A DNA stretch of 64,000 nt from Taenia hydatigena (lineage: Eukaryota; Platyhelminthes; Cestoda; Cyclophyllidea; Taeniidae), in assembly GCA_036345935.2 (NCBI GenBank), contig JADWOT020001374.1:40001-104000 (forward strand). The letters are read 5' to 3'. The notes beneath the pieces were generated by a model. The model searched no databases. It had not been told where the DNA came from and worked only from the letters and a program-made list of their open reading frames with translations. The position numbers and the translations under genes were made by a program. This document shows, in pieces, positions 15,621 through 27,900 of this stretch (its first letter is position 1; every line of letters starts with the position of its first letter).

Positions 15621-18600
15621 AAGGCAAAGCATGCAAGTAGGTCTCGCTTCTAATGGCTCCTATCTGTTAAGCTTCCTGCCTCTAAAACGTGTGGCAATCA
15701 AAGTGCTTTTGACTAGAAAATGTGTTGCATTATGCTCGAGTTAAAAACGGCTTACTAAGTCATCATCGATGGTGTTGGCTAACCAAGTAAGCCAAGGGGG
15801 AGCAGGGCTGCAAATAAGCGAACAAGCGTATTTAAGGCTTTGCAATTCCAAACCGGCTAGTAATACTTTCAATAGTAGAGAATGATGCCATGAGTTAAGG
15901 TGGAAAGCAGGGACATGACATGTCCTCTACCGCAATCGCCTCGCAAAAGGAATACGAATCTAATTAAAATTACGAGGGTAGGATGCTGGAGTTGCAACCT
16001 CGGGTCTTTGTGTAGGTCTTTGTGACTACCACAAGAAACATTGGCAATTTCAGGATATGTCACAACACAAACTGAAGAGAGGAAACAGGCCACCCATGAC
16101 CATTGTTTCTAAACCCCCGAATTCATTACTGCTTGGCAGAATAGCAGAACTAATCGACTTCAGTGGAGAAGAAGCCAGCGAATGACTCCAGTTTATAAAC
16201 ATGTTAGAGATTCGCGACATGCCAGGCCATACTATTCTTCTGTCATTGAAGAAAATATATGAATTCGCGTATGACTAATGGAGAGCTAAGCATAAATGGC
16301 GACCTTTATATTTGAATCCTCTCTACAACTTGACGAAAAGCCGGTCAGTACAGTCTTGCAAAGTCAAATGGGAATGGCCTTTGTTGCCGTGCATTTTTCA
16401 GGTCGGGCTAAAGTTTGTAGTTCACTTAAGCAGCAATAGCAGCAAGACATCAATGCATTGTTGGATGGAAGATGTACTATTGAGATCCTTCAAGGTGGCG
16501 AAACCGGTGCTGACAAAATATGCTGAAATTTCTCCAATGGGTGAGAAAAAGTCATCCAAACTAGACAATGCTTCTTCCTTTCACGAGGCACATTGACACC
16601 TCTCTTCAGTAATGCTTTCATTTCTCTAGCTAAATCTCATTTTCTCATCAGCTGTCAGATTATACAAATTAAAATGGAAAAAAGATGAAAACGAGATGGC
16701 TAGATAAAAGATGCTGCCCGTTCAACACTGTTCCACACTGTTGGTTACTTGGCAACACAGATGACGAATTTGAAGTAATCATGGCTTTATATATCAGTAC
16801 ACCAAGAGAGAAATCAGAGAACGAGTAGATAAAGGCCGAGGCCGGACTGATGAATCAGAACAGCCACAACAAAGCCCATTTTGACCTGTCTTGCTGCTCC
16901 TATTTCCAGTTGATGACAACGGCCTTTTGATTTACCCACCACGAGCCAACTCCGGACTGTTGTGAAGAGGAATGCTCTGCAAACTAATGGTACGGTAGTT
17001 ATTAGTCAACCGAAATTTCTTATGTCAAGAGAAATGACATCTCTACTGTTTTCTTGTCCAGGGTTATTGTCCACTCTTTAATCAGGAGTAACATATGCAT
17101 GCTATGATTTTAATCTGTCAACAGTTCATCTGATAAGTTAAATTAACTTAGACTGACAACTATTTATATTTAAATCAAGGGTTTGTGGAGTACCAGTCAT
17201 TGTGCTGCATTCAGTTTCTTCGGTTCGTGTATTGTGCAAATGAGGCTGCATTCAGAGCACGTGCTAAGGAATGTCTGCCACTTTAAAGACAGTATCCAGT
17301 TACCAATATGGACTCCTTAGCAAATAAGGACATCTGTTTGTGGCAATGCGAGGTCGCCGTTACCTCACTATCTAGGTATGGAGCTCGCCCTGAGTCGAGC
17401 TCTCACCTGCGTTAGCACTATTTGGTCTTTGTGCTATATTTACACTTCAGCCTATGAACGCGCACTAAATTCAAAAGAACGATATGATGAGAAAGGAAGG
17501 CACATACTGCTAAAATGAACCAGGACTGGGATATGATAGCATATTTAGTAATGTTTCAAACAGCGGCCGGCGTTGAATGGCATTGGTGAGCATGTCTCGC
17601 GTCATCACGATTGAATTCTTCCCCATCATCCAGTGTGGAGCTCGATCAGTGGAACATGTTGCAAGGTCTATGGTGGTGCCATGCTTATTGTTTAGAGAAA
17701 CAGGATTAACTTGATTCGAGACATGGCATTAGGATGTATTTGGTTCTCTGCCTCTTCAATTTGGCCAGATATGTGGCACCATAGTGTATGGTGATGAGAA
17801 CCAAAGTAAACATTAGGTTCCGATTCCGGTGTTATTTCGAAGAGGAAATAAGATGCTGCCTTGAATTCTGCTACGCCTCATTACGCTTGATGCAACGTAG
17901 TGGCGAAAAATATTGATTGAAGTAGGAAGTACAAGGTCAGATAGGAAAAACTACGTCAACTCTAAGCCATCGCCATGAGCAGAGGGGAGGCCGCTCACAA
18001 AAAGAAAGTGTCACCATTCTTAATCCTACACTAATGTCAGCGGAAAATTTATTTAGGGTGACGAAAAGGACATGTATGCAGGAGGCGTCGAATTTGAAGA
18101 AGGCTGAAAGGTTATTTTACCCGTGAATCACCGCGTGTCCTTCCAAATGAGGATGGAAAATCTTAATCAATATTGGCCCATTTTAGTGATTTGCAAATGC
18201 AGGCTCCCCTCTGGGACGCTTTAGTAAATATTATTTTATACTTTGGCACTTATCCATGCAAATAGCTCTAGGTTAGTAACCAACTTACACAATGTCATCG
18301 ATTGTAGTAAAAGTTCTGGTGCAGCCGAAAAAAAACGCAGCTCTTACATGTTGACTAGAAACCCTAAAAGCACCACAAAATGAACGAAAGAGGTGTATTT
18401 TAGGTATTTTGCGTCTTTCCAATATAGCTGACGAGAATTTCTTTCGATTTAAAGTGCGCGTACTTTGATGGACCGAATTCGAGTGCAGATATCCGCATAA
18501 AATTATTGCTGCATTTCTGGATACTAAGGTTTCAAACCCGCAATCACACAAATGCTTGCACAAGCACCTGCTGAACACGTGCTTAGGCACGACAACCCAC

Positions 18601-20565
18601 TTTTCCGTTGCACTTAAGTTTACTTTATTATAGATTGCCTCTGCGTATCAAATGTTGAGTGCTGCCACTGAAAAATTAAAGGCTGAGCAATCATTGTTAA
18701 ACAAAAGGATACACGATCGCAGTTTTTGTGACGATATCATAGGAATACAAGATCCATCATGGAGCATGATAGTAACTCGGAAAAACGTCTGGCTGGTTCA
18801 TTACAAATTACGTTTTCACGTACTGAAATTCGTGACGAAATCGTGACAATGACAGTCACACTTGGAGAGATGAACAACCGTCCGAACAAATCAATTTTTC
18901 GTTAATCATCTAAACTAGTAATTTATTGCAAAGGTCCTAATAATTATGTATGCACAAGTAGTATAAAGCGCACACCCACCACACTTTTGGCGGGATGAAT
19001 TGTGAAAGTTATTTACTTTTTTATCAAAAATATAATGTGGTACATTTAGCGACAATGGCGCATAGTTTATGCATCAGTCTGCATTCGTCCAACCAAAGTT
19101 TGAGTAATGCTAGAACGACGCTGAACCGCCCAGAGGCCGACGCTTAAATGGGTGCCTGATTCATGCAGCAACTTAAATCAGAATTTTGCCGGTATGTTCT
19201 TACCCTTTGCATTCCTAAATGCCGAAATCAGACCAACGTTTGGTTTCTCATTTGGCTAAGGGACCGTATTGCTAGAGGGCGCTGTTGCGTTTCATTATCA
19301 AAAGCTAGAGAGCACACGCTATCTGGTATTTTTCACGCTGAAGTCCCAAAAATGCTTATCAATAAACCTCTGTGCATACTAAAGCAGATCAGAGTACAAA
19401 CAACAAACTATTGCTGACTTTGCAAACTACAGCGATCAATGCTTATAAAAGAGCTCAGTTTAGCCATTGAATGCGCTCGCTTAAGCAGTAGATATTGCTG
19501 CGGCAAAGTCGGCCAAAAATGATCGAGCTAGATTCTTTCTTTGCCTGCTAAGTGAATATCATGGATATTTGACTCTAGATCACCGCGTCATCGGACATTC
19601 ATAGTCCTATTTGCCCACCACACTTGCAAGAAGAGGATAGAAAGTCGCTAGCCCTCCCGCCTAGATTTATGAGGTTTGCTAATTGATCGGCTGCAATCTA
19701 TGCATATAGAGAATGAAACAAAGAAGTGCAACTATTACCGGTCGCATGACGTGAGTTAGTGCATGTTACACATTCATCTGGAAGCAGGGACTTATGAAGG
19801 AGAAGATGAGGTTATTGAGAGCGCAAACGGCAAAAAAGAAGAAGAGGCAGGCCATTGTCTCACTTCCTCAACAGAGTGATAGCCAAAGCAGTAGCACCGC
19901 CAAACATGTGGTGACAGACATTCATTAATTGATCAATTAAGCAGGTTAAATTAGTCACCGCTGAATAGTACAACACTGCGAGTTGGTGGGAACAGGAAAC
20001 TGCATGGTCAGCCGCTCTGCACTTCCAAAATTTGCAACATCTTCACATATAGAATCACGATGGGATGAAGAAAGGAATCAACGTGAGCCATCTTCGGAAT
20101 GAAGTGGAGAACTATGAGTTCAGATTCATCCAGCTAAATGAATACCACATTAGTTCCTGTGACTTGTTCAGTCTTGCTGAATTTCGACTACCCTGCTCAA
20201 GATTTTAAGGAATGTGTACCATCGCTTCATGTACGAACCACTAAATAGACGGGATAAAATATTCTGACTTACCCACATTCAAGCCTCAAAGCTACTGTCC
20301 GTCAAAAGTACGCTATTTTCATACGTGGATCCTTTCGCTTACCCCAACAAGTGATGCAAATCAAAGGTTGTGCTTATTGACTCAACTGGGAAAAAGACCA
20401 TGGTGGATGTGGCAGTATTTTTGCCCACTCATGTAATAGGGTATTCAGTTGGAGACTCTCAGATAACTTCCAATTTGCTAATGCACCCCGTACATCCAGG
20501 GAGGAAACCCCATAGAGAAGACTCGCGTAGGTTGGAGTACAGGTGTCTAACCATTTATTAATTAG

Positions 20566-20964
20566 ATGCAAGCGATAATCAGGAATAGAGGCATTCGTAG
20601 CACGTTCAAAGCGAGAGAGGTGTGGAGGAGGGCTTGTGCACTGTCGACTAGCATCAGTGTATGCACAACCTCGGCCATGTTCGCTGTTTACCACCATTGC
20701 TGCGACCATCCCCACGGCTGCGCACATGGCGAACACCATTGCGGCTTCTGTTCGCACGGCCACGCACACGGCGACCAGCACTGCGGCTTCTCCACAGACC
20801 ACAATGCCCACTTCTGCCCACATTGTGAACCCTTCGCAACCTCACTCCATGGTGCCCACTTCCACGGATACGAGCATGGCCAACTTCCCCACTCCATTTC
20901 TTTGGCTGTCTCCGATTTCTTTGAAACTGACTTGCGTGCTCTGGGATGTCACCTTATATACTAG
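20566..20964 (+). CDS. His/Cys/Gly-rich open frame with in-frame 42-bp repeat, unknown
   Basis: A 132-codon ATG-initiated frame in the left palindrome arm. The middle is a two-copy tandem of a 42-bp unit (about 20718-20801), in frame, giving repeated motifs such as HGxxHGxxHCGFxxHGHAHG with many His and Cys. Other frames through the same repeat are also open because the unit is a multiple of three and lacks stops, so openness alone is weak evidence. I do not recognise the protein. A metal-binding role would be pure guesswork. No splice sites, poly(A) signal or promoter support it. The mirror copy is cut off by the gap after codon 40. It may simply be a coding-neutral minisatellite. Confidence 0.2.
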   Translation: MQAIIRNRGIRSTFKAREVWRRACALSTSISVCTTSAMFAVYHHCCDHPHGCAHGEHHCGFCSHGHAHGDQHCGFSTDHNAHFCPHCEPFATSLHGAHFHGYEHGQLPHSISLAVSDFFETDLRALGCHLIY

Positions 20965-21721
20965 TCGCCTCGTCTCTAATTGTTCCACGTGACCCTCGTG
21001 CTTATTGTCCTTTTAGCTCCATACTCGTGCTCGCAGATCTCCAACGTTGCTCTCGTGATCCCAACTCTTTTGGGTGGTGGTTTAAGTGATGTCTAGTCTG
21101 CGAATCGTAGGTGACTGACCAGGCCTAAACGCCCTAGTTGGTGAGAAATCAGGCAAGGGCTTCCATGAATAGTGACTGCCTTTGTTGATGTACAAGTCTC
21201 AGGGTGCGGACAAGTATCGAAATGTACCGAACCACTGAACCCGCTTCATGTATGTTCCGATGGGAATCACGTTAAAAGGAAATAACCTATTAGCGTCAAA
21301 TGCTTTCTCGGCTGTGGGCAATTTGTCTTCTCAACAAGTGTGCAGAGATTGAGCTTCATAACACTCACTGCGTGACGATGCAATAGCTAATCCAATAAGT
21401 GTGACCGTAAGCGCAACGGCTTTGGCTTTCTTTTCGGCTACATCACGTACTGACCACATTCACGGCCTCTTAGACATCTCTCCCAATGATGTAATTCCTT
21501 GTTCCCAATAACGGAGTTTGAGACATTTTTCCTTCCCGTTTGGTGCGTGCAAACCATACGCTGAGATCGCGCATAATTCTGATGTAGTCTTCGTCCAAAT
21601 TTAACTTTCTAACTGAATTTTGACCTTTTAATCACCTATAAATCGACAATGCCTAAAATGCTACAACCTTGTGCAATGAGTCTTTAACAATGTTGCGACA
21701 AACAATTACAATGAAAATAGA

Positions 21722-23833
21722 AGTGTAACTCACATCTCTGTAAAGCTGACTGTGCAGTAGAGAAGAACCTGTGCAAACTAACGAACAAGCCAATTTATGT
21801 TTTGCTTAAGGAAATGTCATTCTTTCTTGGCTCGGTTTTACCGTTTTTGAAGCCGTTTTGTTTTCGGAATCCGAAATTCTTGGCAACATTTTATACGCGA
21901 ATTCCGCCTTTAAATGTGACTTCTTTGCAGCATTAAGCAAATAATTTCTTTACTGCAATGGAATTTCAGCACACGAGCTTGAGCATTAAATATTGGCCCT
22001 ACTCAACCCACATACTTTTGGGACATGCAGCTGAACAGGCAAAAGTTGCGTTCGTTCCGCACCTCTATGTAAACCTGATTTTACAGCACTTATATTCGGC
22101 ACTTCCAAGGCCGGATTTGGCTTTTCTACACAGGCTAAAACACATTGGTTGATATCTCTGCAAACTAGCCAAGGTGGGTTATCATTCAAAGCTTTATATG
22201 CTTAGTTGGAGTTCTGCAAACTGCAACAAGGCAGTATCTTACCTTGCCTAAATAAGAGGGCCCTGTATATCTCAAATTGTGTACATGAGAACCATTTTAA
22301 TGCTGGCAGTAGACCGACCTTGATGATAGCAGTCTTTTCTTTAGGAATTGGATAAATGAAACAGCAATTTGACGATTAATGTCAACTGCATACTGAGAAG
22401 CGTTGAACAGCACGCAAAATGGATGTTCCTGCCTAATCGAAATTCTTGCAGCGAAAAGGAGGAGCTGTAGATAAGTTTGCTTTAACGAACACAGCGCATG
22501 ACATCAAGGTTTATAGGCAAACTATTGTGCAAGGAAGCACTTAAATATTTTTGCTTTGGAACCGATATGCGACGCAATGCTTGTCGAAAGACTCCTTCAA
22601 GAGTAAAGCTATTGGCTCGTTGAAACGTGCATTGAAGTGGGTGCATTCACTTTTCTATGTGATCTCAGCTAAGCGGCGCTATGCTTATTTGCTTAGATAT
22701 ACGGCTGGGCACTTAGGAACATAAACTTTGCATTAGCGATGTTGGGGGTGTAATTTACGAGTTGTGCAGCGATGTGCTTGAGAGGGTGGGTGTAGGCTTA
22801 ATTTTGCTTCCTAGATAAGGTGTCGAAGCACAAACAGATAAAAAAGAATCGTGACAGGTGCTTTTCATTGTCGTCTGTCACTTGATAAGTGAATAATTGT
22901 GCAAACATAAAAACGATTATTGAAAAGCTAATGTGTCTGCTTTATGGCGCTCAGACAAGAAAACCATGTAGCAGGTTCTAAGAAAATATTGAAGGCACGT
23001 ACTTATTGCACAAACAGTAGCCTATAGAACGAGACCCAATTATCAACATCTGTGGAGCTCATTGCCCTATTACTCTATGCACAGACACACAGAGGCATCT
23101 TTATGGTTGGTGCAACCAGTAGCGGGCTCTATTTTAAAATACGTTTGCGTCTGGAATGTATTTGCCTTCCATTTGTGATTAACCTGCATTTCAGTCGCCA
23201 ACGTCTGTGTGGCTCCTTCCGTTTCACCTGTACATCTATTGCGAAGGAAACACTGATCGCCGGCACAACCTCGTTCTTATTTCATTTTTAGCGAATTATC
23301 TTGACTAAACAGACAGCATATTGACTTATTTTCGAGTAAAACACATTTATTAAGCAAAATTTATGCTTGCCGTAGGTGATGAAATAATATCTAAAGCACA
23401 GCCTTCAATAAGATTATAGAGAATAGACACGTCCAGCTGGCTACTCACTATATCAAAACTATCTGCAACAGCTTAGTGCAAGGTGATAACCCAAAATAGA
23501 TTTCCAATTGACTGCTCACAAAAAGTGATTGCAATTCTTACCCATTAATGCAATCGACAAGGATCGAATTCTATGGTGACCTCAGAGGCGATGCATCCTG
23601 CGATGGATTTTAGGGCTTAATAAATCAAAGAATCTTTGCGCATTTCCCAGTCAGTATGCATATTTAAACGCAAAATTTTAAGTCAATTCGTATCAAGCCG
23701 TTTTTATCTAGGCTATCGTTGCCCATCGCGAACATCGGCAGTAAATTTACATACAGATCATTGGTTAGGCACAGAACAGAAAAAAAAACGACAATCAATT
23801 CTGCTAACATTATTACAAAACAAAGGTTCTATT
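21722..23833. other. Unique spacer at the centre of the palindrome
   Basis: About 2.1 kb between the two arms. Homology stops close to 21721 on the left and 23834 on the right; I could not extend a convincing match further inward. The largest open frames (64 codons at 21958, 79 at 23052, 88 at 23636) are unrecognised and short enough to be chance. No terminal repeats or transposase-like frame suggest that it is itself a mobile element. Confidence 0.7.
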
Positions 23834-24308
23834 CTATTTTTTATTGTGATTGTTTGTCGCAACATTGTTAAAGACTCATTGCACAAGGTTGTAGCATTTT
23901 AGGCATTGTCGATTTATAGGTGATTAAAAGGTCAAAATTCAGTTAGAAAGTTAAATTTGGACGAAGACTACATCAGAATTATGCGCGATCTCAGCGCATG
24001 GTTTGCACGCACCAAACGGGAGGGAAAAATGTCTCAAACTCCGTTATTGGGAACAAGGAATTACATCATTGGGAGAGATGTCTAAGAGGCCGTGAATGTG
24101 GTCAGTACGTGATGTAGCCGAAAAGAAAGCCAAAGCCGTTGCGCTTACGGTCACACTTATTGGATTAGCTATTGCATCGTCACGCAGTGAGTGTTATGAA
24201 GCTCAATCTCTGCACACTTGTTGAGAAGACAAATTGCCCACAGCCGAGAAAGCATTTGACGCTAATAGGTTATTTCCTTTTAACGTGATTCCCATCGGAA
24301 CATACATG

Positions 24309-24909
24309 NNNNNNNNNNNNNNNNNNNNNNNNNNNNNNNNNNNNNNNNNNNNNNNNNNNNNNNNNNNNNNNNNNNNNNNNNNNNNNNNNNNNNNNNNNNN
24401 NNNNNNNNNNNNNNNNNNNNNNNNNNNNNNNNNNNNNNNNNNNNNNNNNNNNNNNNNNNNNNNNNNNNNNNNNNNNNNNNNNNNNNNNNNNNNNNNNNNN
24501 NNNNNNNNNNNNNNNNNNNNNNNNNNNNNNNNNNNNNNNNNNNNNNNNNNNNNNNNNNNNNNNNNNNNNNNNNNNNNNNNNNNNNNNNNNNNNNNNNNNN
24601 NNNNNNNNNNNNNNNNNNNNNNNNNNNNNNNNNNNNNNNNNNNNNNNNNNNNNNNNNNNNNNNNNNNNNNNNNNNNNNNNNNNNNNNNNNNNNNNNNNNN
24701 NNNNNNNNNNNNNNNNNNNNNNNNNNNNNNNNNNNNNNNNNNNNNNNNNNNNNNNNNNNNNNNNNNNNNNNNNNNNNNNNNNNNNNNNNNNNNNNNNNNN
24801 NNNNNNNNNNNNNNNNNNNNNNNNNNNNNNNNNNNNNNNNNNNNNNNNNNNNNNNNNNNNNNNNNNNNNNNNNNNNNNNNNNNNNNNNNNNNNNNNNNNN
24901 NNNNNNNNN
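24309..24909. other. Sequencing/assembly gap (601 N)
   Basis: A run of 601 Ns inside the right palindrome arm. The bases on either side match left-arm positions 21247 and 20686, so the left arm predicts that 560 bases are missing. The missing part corresponds exactly to the GC-richer tandem-repeat segment of the left arm (His/Cys-rich ORF). Open frames running through the Ns have no meaning. Confidence 0.98.
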
Positions 24910-27900
24910 CAGCGAACATGGCCGAGGTTGTGCATACACTGATGCTAGTCGACAGTGCACAAGCCCTCCTCCACACCTCTCTCGCTTTGAACGTGCTACG
25001 AATGCCTCTATTCCTGATTATCGCTTGCATCTAATTAATAAATGGTTAGACACCTGTACTCCAACCTACGCGAGTCTTCTCTATGGGGTTTCCTCCCTGG
25101 ATGTACGGGGTGCATTAGCAAATTGGAAGTTATCTGAGAGTCTCCAACTGAATACCCTATTACATGAGTGGGCAAAAATACTGCCACATCCACCATGGTC
25201 TTTTTCCCAGTTGAGTCAATAAGCACAACCTTTGATTTGCATCACTTGTTGGGGTAAGCGAAAGGATCCACGTATGAAAATAGCGTACTTTTGACGGACA
25301 GTAGCTTTGAGGCTTGAATGTGGGTAAGTCAGAATATTTTATCCCGTCTATTTGGTGGTTCGTACATGAAGCGATGGTACACATTCCTTAAAATCTTGAG
25401 CAGGGTAGTCGAAATTCAGCAAGACTGAATAAGTCACAGGAACTAATGTGGTATTCATTTAGCTGGATGAATCTGAACTCATAGTTCTCCACTTCATTCC
25501 GAAGATGGCTCACGTTGATTCCTTTCTTCATCCCATCGTGATTCTATATGTGAAGATGTTGCAAATTTTGGAAGTGCAGAGCGGCTGACCATGCAGTTTC
25601 CTGTTCCCACCAACTCGCAGTGTTGTACTATTCAGCGGTGACTAATTTAACCTGCTTAATTGATCAATTAATGAATGTCTGTCACCACATGTTTGGCGGT
25701 GCTACTGCTTTGGCTATCACTCTGTTGAGGAAGTGAGACAATGGCCTGCCTCTTCTTCTTTTTTGCCGTTTGCGCTCTCAATAACCTCATCTTCTCCTTC
25801 ATAAGTCCCTGCTTCCAGATGAATGTGTAACATGCACTAACTCACGTCATGCGACCGGTAATAGTTGCACTTCTTTGTTTCATTCTCTATATGCATAGAT
25901 TGCAGCCGATCAATTAGCAAACCTCATAAATCTAGGCGGGAGGGCTAGCGACTTTCTATCCCCTTCTTGCAAGTGTGGTGGGCAAATAGGACTATGAATG
26001 TCCGATGACGCGGTGATCTAGAGTCAAATATCCATGATATTCACTTAGCAGGCAAAGAAAGAATCTAGCTCGATCATTTTTGGCCGACTTTGCCGCAGCA
26101 ATATCTACTGCTTAAGCGAGCGCATTCAATGGCTAAACTGAGCTCTTTTATAAGCATTGATCGCTGTAGTTTGCAAAGTCAGCAATAGTTTGTTGTTTGT
26201 ACTCTGATCTGCTTTAGTATGCACAGAGGTTTGTTGATAAGCATTTTTGGGACTTCAGCGTGAAAAATACCAGATAGCGTGTGCTCTCTAGCTTTTGATA
26301 ATGAAACGCAACAGCGCCCTCTAGCAATACGGTCCCTTAGCCAAATGAGAAACCAAACGTTGGTCTGATTTCGGCATTTAGGAATGCAAAGGGTAAGAAC
26401 ATACCGGCAAAATTCTGATTTAAGTTGCTGCATGATTCAGGCACCCATTTAAGCGTCGGCCTCTGGGCGGTTCAGCGTCGTTCTAGCATTACTCAAACTT
26501 TGGTTGGACGAATGCAGACTGATGCATAAACTATGCGCCATTGTCGCTAAATGTACCACATTATATTTTTGATAAAAAAGTAAATAACTTTCACAATTCA
26601 TCCCGCCAAAAGTGTGGTGGGTGTGCGCTTTATACTACTTGTGCATACATAATTATTAGGACCTTTGCAATGAATTACTAGTTTAGATGATTAACGAAAA
26701 ATTGATTTGTTCGGCCGGTTGTTCATCTCTCCAAGTGTGACTGTCATTGTCACGATTTCGTCACGAATTTCAGTACGTGAAAACGTAATTTGTAATGAAC
26801 CAGCCAGACGTTTTTCCGAGTTACTATCATGCTCCATGATGGATCTTGTATTCCTATGATATCGTCACAAAAACTGCGATCGTGTATCCTTTTGTTTAAC
26901 AATGATTGCTCAGCCTTTAATTTTTCAGTGGCAGCACTCAACATTTGATACGCAGAGGCAATCTATAATAAAGTAAACTTAAGTGCAACGGAAAAGTGGG
27001 TTGTCGTGCCTAAGCACGTGTTCAGCAGGTGCTTGTGCAAGCATTTGTGTGATTGCGGGTTTGAAACCTTAGTATCCAGAAATGCAGCAATAATTTTATG
27101 CGGATATCTGCACTCGAATTCGGTCCATCAAAGTACGCGCACTTTAAATCGAAAGAAATTCTCGTCAGCTATATTGGAAAGACGCAAAATACCTAAAATA
27201 CACCTCTTTCGTTCATTTTGTGGTGCTTTTAGGGTTTCTAGTCAACATGTAAGAGCTGCGTTTTTTTTCGGCTGCACCAGAACTTTTACTACAATCGATG
27301 ACATTGTGTAAGTTGGTTACTAACCTAGAGCTATTTGCATGGATAAGTGCCAAAGTATAAAATAATATTTACTAAAGCGTCCCAGAGGGGAGCCTGCATT
27401 TGCAAATCACTAAAATGGGCCAATATTGATTAAGATTTTCCATCCTCATTTGGAAGGACACGCGGTGATTCACGGGTAAAATAACCTTTCAGCCTTCTTC
27501 AAATTCGACGCCTCCTGCATACATGTCCTTTTCGTCACCCTAAATAAATTTTCCGCTGACATTAGTGTAGGATTAAGAATGGTGACACTTTCTTTTTGTG
27601 AGCGGCCTCCCCTCTGCTCATGGCGATGGCTTAGAGTTGACGTAGTTTTTCCTATCTGACCTTGTACTTCCCACTTCAATCAATATTTTTCGCCACTACG
27701 TTGCATCAAGCGTAATGAGGCGTAGCAGAATTCAAGACAGCATCTTATTTCCTCTTCGAAATAACACCGGAATCGGAACCTAATGTTTACTTTGGTTCTC
27801 ATCACCATACACTATGGTGCCACATATCTGGCCAAATTGAAGAGGCAGAGAACCAAATACATCCTAATGCCATGTCTCGAATCAAGTTAATCCTGTTTCT

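Larger units (their letters stand above)
13237..21721 (+). repeat. Left arm of ~8.5 kb imperfect inverted repeat (palindrome)
   Basis: The reverse complement of this segment reappears at 23834-32389. Anchors: 20681-20686 pairs with the bases just after the gap (24910 onward), 21675-21685 pairs with 23870-23880, and 13237-13245 pairs with 32381-32389. The outer boundary is sharp: 13236 and below shares nothing with 32390 and above. From about 15950 to 21721 the arms differ at only about 1% or less in the stretches I compared. From 13237 to about 15950 they differ by roughly 6% (about 15 changes in 265 bp at 13825-14100). Open frames repeated in both arms differ mainly at amino-acid-changing sites or not at all, so I see no coding constraint. 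The arm contains a dispersed repeat (15225-15620) and a His/Cys-rich ORF (20566-20964). Confidence 0.93.

Noticed and set aside
16312..16596. 94-codon frame with a mirror copy at 29001-29285
   Set aside because: All differences I see between the copies change amino acids (M/V, V/M, GE/VK, N/I), so there is no sign of coding constraint.
18285..18590. 101-codon frame repeated identically at 27006-27311, and similar pairs (19163/26179, 18652/26750)
   Set aside because: Identity is explained by the nearly identical inner palindrome arms, not by protein conservation.
24203..25034. Four long open frames (221-275 codons) around the gap
   Set aside because: They run through 601 Ns, which cannot contain stops; only the flanks are real sequence.
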